Shown here piece by piece: positions 1 through 10,520 of a DNA stretch of 64,000 bases (positions are counted from its first letter, which is position 1; the number at the start of each line of letters is the position of its first letter). The stretch is taken from the NCBI RefSeq assembly GCF_019059575.1, contig NW_024881569.1:310001-374000 (forward strand), in the 5' to 3' direction. A program made the position numbers and the translations under genes. Under the pieces are notes generated by a model. The model was not told where the DNA came from, did not search any database, and saw only the letters and a list, made by a program, of their open reading frames with translations. Source of the DNA: Amphibalanus amphitrite. Lineage: Eukaryota > Arthropoda > Thecostraca > Balanomorpha > Balanidae.

Positions 1-196
1 AGGGGGCGTGCACGAGCACAGCATGGATCACACCACCTGCTGTCTGCAGGTTATGGCATAGCAGGTGATCCAGATCAGGGAAATTGCAGGCTGAATGATG
101 TGCCCCTTCAGCATTCATTTAACATCAATTATAACGAACGACGCTGGGTCACGCAATTTTTAAGCAGATGGTGCCCTTGCCAAGCATCCTACAGCT
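1..196. other. No gene recognised
   Basis: Mixed-composition sequence without a convincing coding frame or repeat. Its last eight bases (CTACAGCT, 189-196) are the left target-site duplication of the adjacent MITE. Confidence 0.5.
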
Positions 197-356
197 CAGG
201 GGCGGATCCAGCTCACAGTTTTTTTTTTTTTTGGGGGGGGGGGTAAACCATTTATTGATTCTTTCCATGCCTCGTCCATAGGCGTTATGTTAAAATTATG
301 CCGTTGGGGGAGGGCAAATGCCCATTTTGCCCCCCCCCCCCCTGGATCCGTCACTG
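197..356. mobile_element. hAT-type MITE, copy 1 (160 bp)
   Basis: Terminal inverted repeats begin CAGGGGCGGATCCAG on the left, and the right end reads CTGGATCCGTCACTG. Flanking 8-bp duplications are CTACAGCT (189-196) and CTCCAGCT (357-364), 7 of 8 identical. An 8-bp duplication with CAG termini is the hAT superfamily signature. A T/G run lies just inside the left TIR and a C run just inside the right one. The interior matches, in inverse orientation, the copy at 13081-13241, which supports a real dispersed family. There is no coding capacity of its own; a 63-codon frame across it is incidental. Confidence 0.85.
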
Positions 357-3300
357 CTCCAGCTGCCCCCAGAGTTGTTACTGACACAGATAATTGAATG
401 CATGGTGCATGTCAATCCTCGTGGTGCATGCAACTGTTATCAATTGATGCAGTCCATCGATTCAGAAAGACAATCATGAAGGACGGACATTCGATGCGTC
501 AGCATTCAGGCGTACCGTTTAGCCCGAGTGTTCTGTCCACAAGCGCAGCTAAAAAACGACAGCAGCTGCCACTGAGCTGATTTTCTTCTCTCACCTTTCG
601 CTCCGTTCAGATTGGTCGGTATCACCCGACAATCTCTGAGTACAACCCGCCGCACGCGCCACCATCGACAAAAACACGGTGTGTTGGTCCCGATAACGAC
701 GACAGGCCATCATCTGCCCTATACGGCGATGCCGCCGGCGCGGCGCGAGCCAGATACGACGCAGCCGCGCCGTATATGTATCCGACACGTCCGAGTTGTC
801 CAATTAACGGTGGCGCGGCGTCGGTCAGCGGCGGTAACGAGTTAGCCGGCTGACTGGACGTCATCGTTCTGTCGTCTCGGCGAAATCGTGGGCGATATCG
901 ACCGAGTTCGCCGCCGGGAGCAGCCCTTTTGGAGACAAGCTCGCCTGTCCGACAGCTCGTGACGGTTAGATGAACTCAGCCTCGTGGCCTGGCAGCCGGC
1001 TACCGACCGACCCGTCACACAGCACGCCCATCTCGGAAGGCAGGCGAAATAATGAGCCATGATTGCCCCATGGGTCGCAACACTCGAGAAAACACGCCGC
1101 GGCGCCGACCAGCTGTGCCGCGCACCGCCCGCCGCCGCAGACGTGCCACAATTGGATTAATCGTCCGATCACCGGCGTGACACGGCACGCGTCGCCGACG
1201 ACGCTCGCGGCGCCGGAGTGACGCTCGCGGCGCGTTCGGCGTGACTCACGCCGGGTCCGGCTTCGTGGGCGAGCCGGGCATCGTGAATGTGGCGTCAAAT
1301 CCCACGGAACTTCGCCGCAAGATCCGCCATTCAATTGGCTCAACAGCGCCGTGAATTGTCCAGTGCGTCTCGAATGAAATCCTCAGCTGAATCATCCTCG
1401 GATCACGGGCATTCCGTTCATTCATTGGACATAAACAGCCGCATGCCACATGTAACACAAAGGAGAGTTGAAAGATGTCCGGCGTCCGCACGTCGACATC
1501 TGCAGAATGTTCCTAGTCGTGGGCGGGATGTGGACTTCGCACAGCATCCGGGACTGTAACGTCGTTTGCCCGTACTTCTCCCTTCCTTCCAACGTCCTGT
1601 GTTCATAGTTTCGTCCATCGTGGCTCCTCTCAGTCTGTCGTTTCGCCCATTATTCCTCCGGTGTCCAATGTCTGACAGCCATTCTGCTACAGACCAAGAA
1701 GGCTGCCCGAGACAAGAGATTTCATCAGCTCACCGTTGGCCGGACACCAGCGTCTGACTACAAGAGAACACGAGACTCGGCGGGCCGACAGCGCCGGACC
1801 GACGCTCCGAGTGGCCAGGTGATGACGCCCTGCTTCAGAGACACCGGCCGCGCCCGCTGCTGGGACAACGACCGCTGTTTGAACGCATTGTCCGCCAGAT
1901 TACGGAGGAATTTATGGTTGAAGACTGGCATCAATGTGATCAGTGACGCGTGCGGCCGTCTATCGCCGCGAGACGCGCGCGCGACGGGAGTTGAAGCCGC
2001 GGCTAGTGACGCCGATGGGCTGGTCCTTCAAAGGCGCGGGAGGAGACTCAAACACAGGGTTGGCCGGTGGGGAGGAAGTTCGGCGGCGGCTCACTGTTGT
2101 AATGATGCATATCGCTGAGAACGTCAGTGGCAGCGGAATGTAACGGTCTGGATGTCAATGGGATCATTAACTGCGCACTATGAAAGGTATTGTCGAGTGA
2201 CTTTCATTGAGGACTGCTGTCGGCAGTGACGTGTTTGTCAAGGAAGCCGTTAACCACACGTTCATTAAAAACAACAACTAGCTATAACTTTTCGTGCTTG
2301 CCAACTGCATGCGTTTCCTTCTACCACTGTTCATAGAATTTCGTCGCAAACCGCAGAAAAAAAAACAGAATAATATAAACGACAGCTACCAAAAAAAAGA
2401 TATTGGGAAAGTATGACAAGTCACTTTCCCTTCCAAAAGAGTTCATCCATAAAAATAAAATATCCATTAGGCCAACGTTCTGCGCCCTGCCGTCGGTAAT
2501 AATTACGCCCTACTCACCGTCCACCGGTGGCTCATCCACCCGTGTTGGCTCCTCCCACCCATCCGTCTGATCCTGCCCGCTGACATCCTCATTATGAGGG
2601 TCCGGCATCGGCCCCCTTTTTTAGCCCCTGATCCGACGGCTGATCCGCGCCTTACACGCGGCTCAGGCCGGCCAAATTGAGCGGCAGATCGGTCCCAGGA
2701 CCACCAGGGCACCGGGCCTCCTCCTCACCACTGCCGCCGCCAGCTGCCGAGGGATAGAATGGCCATGCAAATCTACCACTGTGCTTCGTGTTTGGATCTG
2801 CGTTTGATATTTCTGGACGCGCACGCCGACAATGCGCGCCGTTTCTGGTGCGCTGCGCGTTTTGTGACAGCGCGCGCCCCACGGCGGCTTATCCGGGCAC
2901 AAAATGCAGATGGTGCGACGAGCCCGCGTGTTTGTGTGTCGAAGACCCTGGAGACAATGGCCAAGACATGTAAACAGGGCTTTAGGGAGCGGCCGGCTCG
3001 CCGAGCACATTGAACAGGCGACTGCGGCGGTCCCGGCGCATAGCTCTAGTATATGCTGTGTCTTGAACTCCTGGGTGGCGTTTGTGACATACAACGGCGT
3101 TTTGGAGGCTGAAAATTATGTACTGATGACGAGCTGTTCCTAAAATGTCGTGCAGTCTGGTAAGAAGGAGGTTCTAAATAACAGTGGAGGCCGAGGCGGC
3201 AAAGGCGGCTGGGCCAATAATTAATTCTACTTTTTCTACTATGAAGTCCGCCATAAAAAACGTTCATTACAAGAACTTGTATCGCCGGCGCCGGTGTAAA

Positions 3301-5465
3301 ATCCATCAATTTTGTTACAACTTTGCCTCAGAACATACATTTTTCATTCCTTTCTGGTGCTGTCGACTTGTAGTCGGTCTCTTCCTTTGATCGAAGTCCA
3401 TTAAGACCAAATAAAAGGCCCAATGAAAGAAATCGGTGAAATGAGTGAAACTGTTAGCTACATCCGTAAAATGGGGGAAGAACGACGCTACCCGTTTCCA
3501 CCTCACCCCACTCCGGTCTCAGAGTTCATTCACAACCGGGCAGCCCATTCAGAACCGCTATAATCCCTGCCGACCGGTCACTATGAAAGGTCCCGCTTCG
3601 TCTCCGACCAAACGGAAACATCAAACGCAGACGCTGGCGGCCGGGAGCCGGTTACTCGGGGGTTCCTGCCGGTCCGGTCTGAGTCTCCGCTAATCCCGAG
3701 AGGAGCCATCATTGAAGCCCGGTCAGATCGGCTCCGGTCGGTAGGGCGGGGCGGGTCAGGCCATCAAAACTGTCCGCGCCCTGCTGTGCCATTGTCGCGG
3801 GGGCGGCAAATCTCTGAGCGGTCAGCCTCTGAGCGGATTGACATGTCAGCCAGGCTGAGGTGAGGAGGTTAGGATGCTCAGGGCACCCGTCTCGCGCCGG
3901 GCGGCGGCAGAGGGTCGGGCGGGACCTCCTAATGATTGGCGCTGAGTGAAATTACAGCCCCGGCCGCCGCGAGCGACGCCCGCCGGCTGTCCGTTCGACA
4001 GACGAAGACGGGATGACGGGGCCGGTCGGGCCAGGTGGTCGACAGGAAGAGAGGTGCCCGCGCCGAGCGGAAACCGGTCATCGATGGCACCCGGCGCTGT
4101 TTGCTGGGTCTAGTAGTGTCTGCCGGCTGCCGCTCGCCCGGCGTTTGGCGCACTTCTCCGTCATAAGTTTTTGACTTGTTGCGTGTCCACAGTGCAGTTA
4201 GAGTCAGGGGTCCAAAAACCTTCCACCCTTCCAACACCGGTTGGAGACAGAATTGGTGTCGAGGACTGATGAGAAAGAGACACTTCCAGGCTTTCGACTA
4301 TGCATGAACATTTCCCGGGTTTCTCAAATCTGCTAGTTTTTTTTTTTAGTATTCATTGCATTTCTTTATCATTTCATCATTGGCAATGAGAAATCGTGAG
4401 AAACTATCGAGAAAAAATCTCTTAAAAAACACTGGCTCTCAGCTGTCCCCGGAGACAGCCAGAGGTGGAAGCGACCGACCCAGAGGTGGAAGGGCTAATC
4501 AATCAATAAGGGCTGATTCCCTAACGATCGAATAGGAGTATGACCCTTCCTGGCACTGTCCGTCGATGCATATTTTTTGACGCTCCCGGAGACACAGATA
4601 TAATTTACGTCATCTATTGAATGAAGGATCTTTGCATTTCATTCAGTATGCTGATGAAATTACATAAATTTTATTCAAATAGCTTTTTCTCAATAAGAAA
4701 TTAATGAAAAATAAGAGTTAAAAGGAAAATCAAAAGAAAACTGAGCATATGGTCCTATAATGACGTCATATTTTGCACCAAGTCAGAACCAACTGAACGC
4801 CGCAAACTCAAACTGGCGCAGTTCTGGCGTATGTTGCTTACGTGTGGTGTGGTTAAATCATTATAGAGTTCAGTGGGTTAAAGATTTTGATTTGGTCTTT
4901 TCTTTATTTCTACAAGTAGTTCCCATGTTCTGAGATGCCCTATCTATACAGAAGTAAGGTGAAGTGCGGTGTTTGCGGCGTCGAAGTTGTATATAAGAAC
5001 CCAAGGCTCTATAGAACCTAAAGGGCCACATGGAAAGCAAGGTATCTGTGCTGATAACGGATTCTGGCTTTGGACCTAGAGGAAAAATGCAGTCTTGGAC
5101 TGGGTAAAAAGGTACCTAAGCATGTGTATTACATGTGCCTGTGAACAAATTAAAATTTCGATTCATACTTTATAGGCATCTTTTGTTCTGTGAATCAAAT
5201 TGTGGTATGAAACTTATAAAGCGCAAACAATTTTTCATCAATCCATTCAATGCATATGACGAAACTCTTAACAGCTAACTGCAAGTTTACCTCTGCTGAT
5301 TGCCATATGTTTGGTTTTAGGAGAGCACTGTGATGTTACCTACCTGTTTGCAGTATTGTTTTATTTTGTTCCGTAAGGCTGAGAGGGTTGGTAGTTTGTT
5401 TTTAAATGTCTCCAAATGCTAGGTATACTGTGGCACCAAATTATATGCATTGGTCAGCCTGTTAA
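357..5465. other. No gene recognised; GC-rich blocks and AT-rich spacer
   Basis: Two CpG-rich blocks (about 600-2120 and 2490-4230) contain many overlapping short frames on both strands, none with a recognisable domain or a sustained coding pattern. About 4300-5460 is AT-rich and featureless. The GC-rich blocks could be CpG islands or unrecognised exons of a fast-evolving gene, but nothing in the sequence decides this. Confidence 0.4.
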
Positions 5466-6682
5466 CCCGGCACCGCCTGGGCTATTTCCGTACCCACGAC
5501 AGCCTGGGGGGGGGGATCGGATCCGACCCCCCCCCCTGTTATCTCGAGAACCAATGGTCGTATCGAGCCCCGCGAGGCGGCGTTCGAAAGGTCTCTACGA
5601 GACCTTCCCAAAGCACTCTTAAGATTTTAAGATTGAGGTCAACTTTCGGGTCAAGGTCAGGTCAAAGGTCAAATTCTGGGGTTTTGCATGATTAGGCTTA
5701 CGGACAGCGGAATCGACAGCTGCTGCTCGAAACTCACCAAAAATGACCTCAAAGGCCTAGTGAAGGTACCATGTGCGTATAGGGGTCATACTAAGTACGG
5801 GTCAAGGTCAGGTCAGGTCACGAAAGGTCACGGTTTTCACTTTCTGCTACATGGGCGTGCGACACATGTGTTATGGCTTATTTTTCACGCCGAATCCGAT
5901 GGTAATGGTTATATGTGACCCCAAGTCACTGTGCTTGGTGATAAGTGTGCATTGAAAGCATAAAAAATCGTTTATACCATACATAACTAAGAGAGGGCTT
6001 AGAAAAAAGGTCAATTTTTCAACTTTTTATTTTTGACATAAAAATACACTTTTCTAGACGAGCTTTGTCCCAGGAATCTAGTGGTGCCATTTGTTTTCAC
6101 ATGCGATGTTCAGAAGTGCCTCTAATTCACGAAAATGCTTATGACGTCACCGTGCCCTATGCATGTTGGAGCTATTTTTTACAATTTGGGGGTCAAAAAT
6201 CAAGATAGAAAGTTGAAATTTGGGACATCTAATGTTCTAATAGAGCTCTATAACATATATTCCGTTTTTTTTTGGAAATTCTCAAAATTTTGGATTTTAT
6301 GATCTGTTTTTCAAAAAATATAGTTTTTTGAATTTTTAGGGGTGAAAAACGCATTTTATGGAAAATCCGAGATAGCCATTTTAAAGAACTCGTTGAGCTG
6401 CATCTATTCATGTCCTTAATTTGCAATTTGCTTTAAACCTGATTTTTGGCGATTTTTTAAACATTTACCACTTTTTGACTGAAAACGCCATGTAGTTACA
6501 TCACTAAAATCGATATATCTCAAAAATCTTTGAAAATTTTTTCTTCAAAATTGCACAGGAGACGTCAAATTGATGGGGGAGAAGGTATGCCAAGTTTCAA
6601 GTCCATAGCGTAAGCGGTTCATAAGTTATTCAAGAAAAACGGAGGGGGGGGGGTCGGATCCGACCCCCCAGGCGGTCGCGGG
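5466..6682. mobile_element. TTAA-flanked MITE, element A
   Basis: Flanked by TTAA at 5462-5465 and 6683-6686. The left end starts CCCGGCACCGCCTGGG; the reverse complement of the right end starts CCCGCGACCGCCTGGG. TTAA duplication plus CCC...GGG termini fits piggyBac-type (less likely Kolobok) transposition. A left hairpin (5506-5536, ten G, TCGGATCCGA core, ten C) lies 40 nt inside the left end. A right hairpin (6644-6669, same core) lies 13 nt from the right end. The 1217-bp body has AGGTCA-type repeats (5640-5830) and no transposase frame, so it is non-autonomous. It shares the motif GGCGGCGTTCGAAAG with element C. Confidence 0.85.
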
Positions 6683-6686
6683 TTAA

Positions 6687-7225
6687 CTTCAAGTTTTATT
6701 TCAAATAAACTTTTGTAGCCTGTAGGTGGGTACCAATAGGTGACTCAGTTCCGAGTCCAAAGTAAGCGTTTCATGCCAATTTGTGCCAATAAACAGTATG
6801 ATGATGATGATGATGATGATCATGTAATCTATGATATAAATAACACCTTACCTATCCCAAATTTTAACTGTCATTTCTTATGCAAAATGCAACTTCTTCT
6901 CCTCAAAAGCCAGCAGATTGATTTTCAGAAGCTGTTTTTGAGTGCTTACTGCTTTCTAGTCATTGACACATAGCTGATCTCCAAATTATCCAACAGTTAC
7001 AACTAAGCTGATTTTTTTCACATCACTTTTCATTGGATCAGCCAAAACAGGGCACCTGACCCCTTTTCTGGTTCACAGACAGGCCCCCATGGACCCTTTG
7101 TCTTGAACCTGTAGCCTCTTGAAAGGCTCTACACATTTTGCCACCTCATTGGAATGTTCTGAATATGCCACTTGCATCTAAATTGAGCAATCAAAAGGGC
7201 TCATTGTGCAAGCATCTCTGTTCCC
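6687..7225. other. No gene recognised
   Basis: Mostly AT-rich sequence with a short GAT repeat (6798-6820) and no coding signal. It ends at the ATATGTAG target duplication of the hAT-type element. Confidence 0.5.
6798..6820. repeat. (ATG)n microsatellite
   Basis: Seven to eight uninterrupted ATG/GAT trinucleotides. Confidence 0.9.
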
Positions 7226-7506
7226 ATATGTAGTAGGGTGGTCCTCATTTTCGAAAATCGTATTTGGATACCTTGCGCCCCTTCAATCGGTGCCGTTTAA
7301 CGAAAAAACATGTCTGTCAAAATTTCAGACCCCTACTTCATTATTTACTGGTAGTTCAACGCTCGTTTGTTCCTCAATGTTCGCTCAATGTCCGTTTCGT
7401 CGATCAACGTTCGTTCCCTCTTCCTCAGGTGTAACGATTGTCTGCGTCGCAAACTTCTGGGTACATGGTGTCCCCCAGTTATGAACTCCTTGGTTCCAAG
7501 TTCCCA

Positions 7507-7661
7507 GTAGCGGCGGAACACCTTCAATTTGGGGGGGGGGGCACTGCCGACTTTTGGTCCCATTCTTTCCATGCAACGCCCATAGGGCTATACTAAAATG
7601 GCAAAATTAAGGGGGGCACGGTGCTCCGGTGCCCCCCCCCCCCCCGTTCCACCGCCTATGC
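7507..7661. mobile_element. MITE inside the hAT-type element
   Basis: Imperfect terminal repeats: GTAGCGGCGGAAC on the left and GCATAGGCGGTGGAAC on the reverse-complemented right. G and C runs sit just inside. Flanks AGTTCCCA (7499-7506) and AGCTCCCA (7663-7670) are a 7-of-8 duplication, again hAT-like. Inserted upstream of the ORF remnant. Confidence 0.65.
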
Positions 7662-8179
7662 AAGCTCCCATCCCGCGGCCAATCTCTCGCCTACTTCCTC
7701 ACCGCCACCAAATCCTCTAGGAAGCGGTCCGGGAAGCGGCCAACCGGACGTTAGAGAAGGTACTATAGTAGAGGAGTTCTGGGCCAGGGCCAGGAATCCC
7801 ACCCAGCACAAAGGGAGAGCGGTCAAGAAGGTGGAAACTCTCTTCGACGAGTGGAAACGCCTGAAAAAGAACAAGAACAGGACTTCCGCCACCCAAACAA
7901 GCAACGAGGACGCATTCAAGAAACAACTGGAAAATATCTTTGATATCGCCCACGGTGACGCAATGTCCTTGATACCTAACCATCCCGGAAGATCGCGCCT
8001 TCCTTCTCGCCCAACGTGAGCCAGGGAGACGGGATAGAATGACAGAGGCAGACATGGCGCTCCATTCCCAAGAAAAGAGGAAGAGGAGGAGGGATGACGC
8101 CGAAGAGAGGAGGAGGAGCAAGGCGTCGCGTCGGAGGAGGCGCGGGCGGCAGTCGACCAAGTGGAGCTGGAAAGCATAA
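7662..8179 (+). pseudogene. Frameshifted transposon-associated ORF remnant
   Basis: A reading frame up to 8019 encodes a charged helical segment (an FDEW-KRLKKNKNRTS region, then FDIAHGDAMSLI). Near 7985 the similarity switches frame: a different frame continues with EDRAFLLAQREPGRRDRM and an Arg/Lys-rich tail to a stop at 8177-8179. The pattern 'FDIAH...ED..FLLAQRE.GRR' recurs, as I recall it, in many invertebrate hypothetical proteins linked to DNA transposons; I know no function for it. The frame change means no intact protein is made. No catalytic motif is visible. The family assignment is from memory and uncertain. Confidence 0.55.
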
Positions 8180-8294
8180 CCTCGAGTAGCTCCGAATCGT
8201 CCCCACTTCGCGGAGCCGTGAGACCTGGCCCCAGCATGGGTACAGCCACTCTGTCATCCCGAAAGCGTGGTCGAACCACGGCCATCACGCCGCA

Positions 8295-10363
8295 ACTTTC
8301 CGCTAACGTCTAACGTCTAACGTGTGTGTGTGTGTGGGGGGGGGGGGTCGGTTAGACCCCTCTGCCTTTTGGCTCCAGATCGCGCTAGAGCTTTGCGAAA
8401 AAAAAACGAGCGTGTTGCCCGTGACGAGAGGAAACCGATGATATCCAATTTAACCCGCGCCCGGCTGGGGGTCCTGGATTTCCACGCCCTGCTGGGGGGG
8501 GGGGGTGTTTGAACACCCCCCCCCCCTTCTAACTCGGCTCCTGGGCCACGTAGCGACACGCGGAAGGCGGCGTTCGAAAGAGCGTCAAAAATAATGAGGA
8601 AATCACTTCGGTCAATTTTTTGATCAGGTCAAAGGTCAGGTCACCAGAGGTCATTGAAGGCAAAATTTCGCCGATTTCCAGGTCGAATGTCGACAATTTC
8701 CAAGAAGCCAACGCATAACTCGGGAACCAATAGAGCTACAGCGCCGCGGAAAAGCGCATTCGATAGCCCTATTAACGCCCTTTCTGAGTAATTCTCTCAG
8801 ATTTGACCTAACTTCAACGGTTTTGCCTGCAGGGGGCAAAAACTGCAAAAATAGCCGATTTTTTCGGAAACAGTTTTTCTGCAATAACTTTTGACCCAAG
8901 CCTTGTACGAGCTTACTTTTACCGGCATCGTGTTCCTCTCGTCAAGACGCATCGAATGAACTATAACTTGACCTTGAAAGGTCAACTTGAAAATTTGACC
9001 TCAGGTCAAGGTCATGACCTGACCGGAAAGGGTCATGTTGCATATCAGTCGATCCGTATCGTCGAGCTGAACACATCTAAGGCGTTTTCATCGCTCTAGC
9101 ATGCCTCTATCAAAAGTTATTTGCGAAAAACTGTTAGATACCATTCGTGACCTAAGATGACCTCAGGGCATAAACAGGGGTCACGGACACCATTTTCATG
9201 TTCAGTGTGTCTAAACCACTTGTAATTCAGTGTTTGGGAGTGTTTATAATGTCTTTCGTCCAAAGGAGGCGCATTTCAATTTTCTCCCATTGACTTATAA
9301 TGGGGAGGTCGCAAAATTGACCTGACCTTAGGTCATCGATATCAAAATTCCGAGATATACATTTTGTACATGCTATTGCTCTTAGCAATCGCTGAAAGTT
9401 TCAAAGCGATCGGTCACTCGGTGTAGCTATGACAGACATTGAAACTTTTTATGAGGTGAGGTCACTTCAAGTGACCTGGTGACCTGACCTTGAATGACCT
9501 TGGTCTGAAATTTTCACAACATGTGTAGAATTGATGTATGATAAGGTGTACCAAAAACGGCGGCGCTGCGCGCCGCCGTTTTTGAGATATTCGCGAAAAA
9601 CCACAAGGGGGGTGTTCAAACACCCCCCCCCAGCAGGGCGCGGGTTAAGGTCCTAGGTCATTGGTTGACCTTCCAGGTCAGGTCAATGACCCAGTGGTCA
9701 GAAAAATCGGGACCTGCAAGAGCTTCGTACAGTGAAACTGTATTGTTTTTGGGGTTGCTGATCACGAATTTCATGCTAGTTTTGATCACATATGATGTCT
9801 TCGTGCATTTAGACCAGGTCGGGTCAGGTCAGGTCTAGCCATTAGGCGTCCTGCCGGCTACCCATAGTAGGTCTCAACTACCACTGGTGGCGTCGTAACA
9901 CATAACAAAGGCACCAAAACTACGTCGTAAATGTTCAAATGGATGCTAAATTCGAAATCAGCCCGAAAAACTGCCCTAGAAACATGTATACCTCGGAAAA
10001 GTGACACGAGGTCATCATAGGTCAATGACCTGACCTGACCTGACCTTCAGGTGACCTTGACACCCACCGTAATGCATGGGGCGAACATCATTTCACATGT
10101 TTGGACGTTTATAATCGCAAAAATATTAGAAACACGCGGATAATGAGAGCTGACATACGCTGAATCGCGACTCCGGCCAAACATGGTCTCGAGAAATAGG
10201 TCACAGGTCAGGGGTCATTTGGGTCAGGGTCATGAAATTTTCAGAGTATGTATAAAATTGATCATCTCGAGGATATTGAAAGTTTCGTCGCGATCGGCCG
10301 CTTTTTACGTGAGTTATTCGCGAAAACTCATGGGGGTCCATCCCACCCCTACACATACGAGGG
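8295..10363. mobile_element. TTAA-flanked MITE, element B (interrupted by element C)
   Basis: The right end is clear: GGGGG...CACCCC hairpin, then TACACATACGAGGG (10350-10363), then TTAA (10364-10367). It closely matches the right end of element E. The left end is decayed (GTCTAACGTGTGTG repeats, then a G run from 8336), so the left coordinate is approximate. Internal sequence (a Gln/Arg-like GCTAGAGCTTTGCG block, CGTGTTGCCCGTGACGAGAG, AGGTCA clusters, TCGTCGCGATCGGCCGC) matches elements E and F. After removing element C about 860-870 bp remain, close to the 881 bp of E. Confidence 0.75.
8454..9644. mobile_element. TTAA-flanked MITE, element C (nested in B)
   Basis: Flanked by TTAA (8450-8453 and 9645-9648). 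Left TIR CCCGCGCCCGGCTGGGGG; reversed right TIR CCCGCGCCCTGCTGGGGG, 17 of 18 identical. The left hairpin (8494-8526, G run, TGTTTGAACA, C run) begins 40 nt inside. The right one (9607-9631) ends 13 nt from the end. The sequence left of the insertion (GATATCCAATT) and right of it (AAGGTCCTAGGTCATTGG) join into a stretch that is uninterrupted in element E near 51395, proving insertion into a TTAA of element B. 1191 bp, no transposase, many AGGTCA motifs. Confidence 0.9.
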
Positions 10364-10520
10364 TTAATATGCATTGAGCCACCAAAAAGCATCCGCCGAT
10401 TTCGCTCTTTTTGCTCTTTTTCCACGTTTCTAGACGAATGGCATCATTTGAGGGGGCGCAAGCGCGAAAAAAATACCAATAAAAATTTTGTATGGAAATA
10501 AGGACCACCCTAATATGTAG

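Larger units (their letters stand above)
7234..10512. mobile_element. hAT-type transposon with nested insertions
   Basis: Perfect 8-bp target duplications ATATGTAG flank it (7226-7233 and 10513-10520). Its terminal inverted repeats start TAGGGTGGTCCTCATTT on the left and TAGGGTGGTCCTTATTT on the reverse-complemented right. TAG termini with an 8-bp duplication indicate hAT. The interior holds a MITE (7507-7661), a broken ORF (7662-8179) and a TTAA MITE (about 8295-10363) with another inside it (8454-9644). Removing the insertions leaves roughly 1 kb of original element, too short for a hAT transposase, so it was already non-autonomous or deleted. Confidence 0.85.

Noticed and set aside
600..2120. 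Overlapping frames of 60-125 codons on both strands in GC-rich DNA
   Set aside because: No domain, no codon pattern and no splice-consistent chain; GC-rich DNA has few stop codons.
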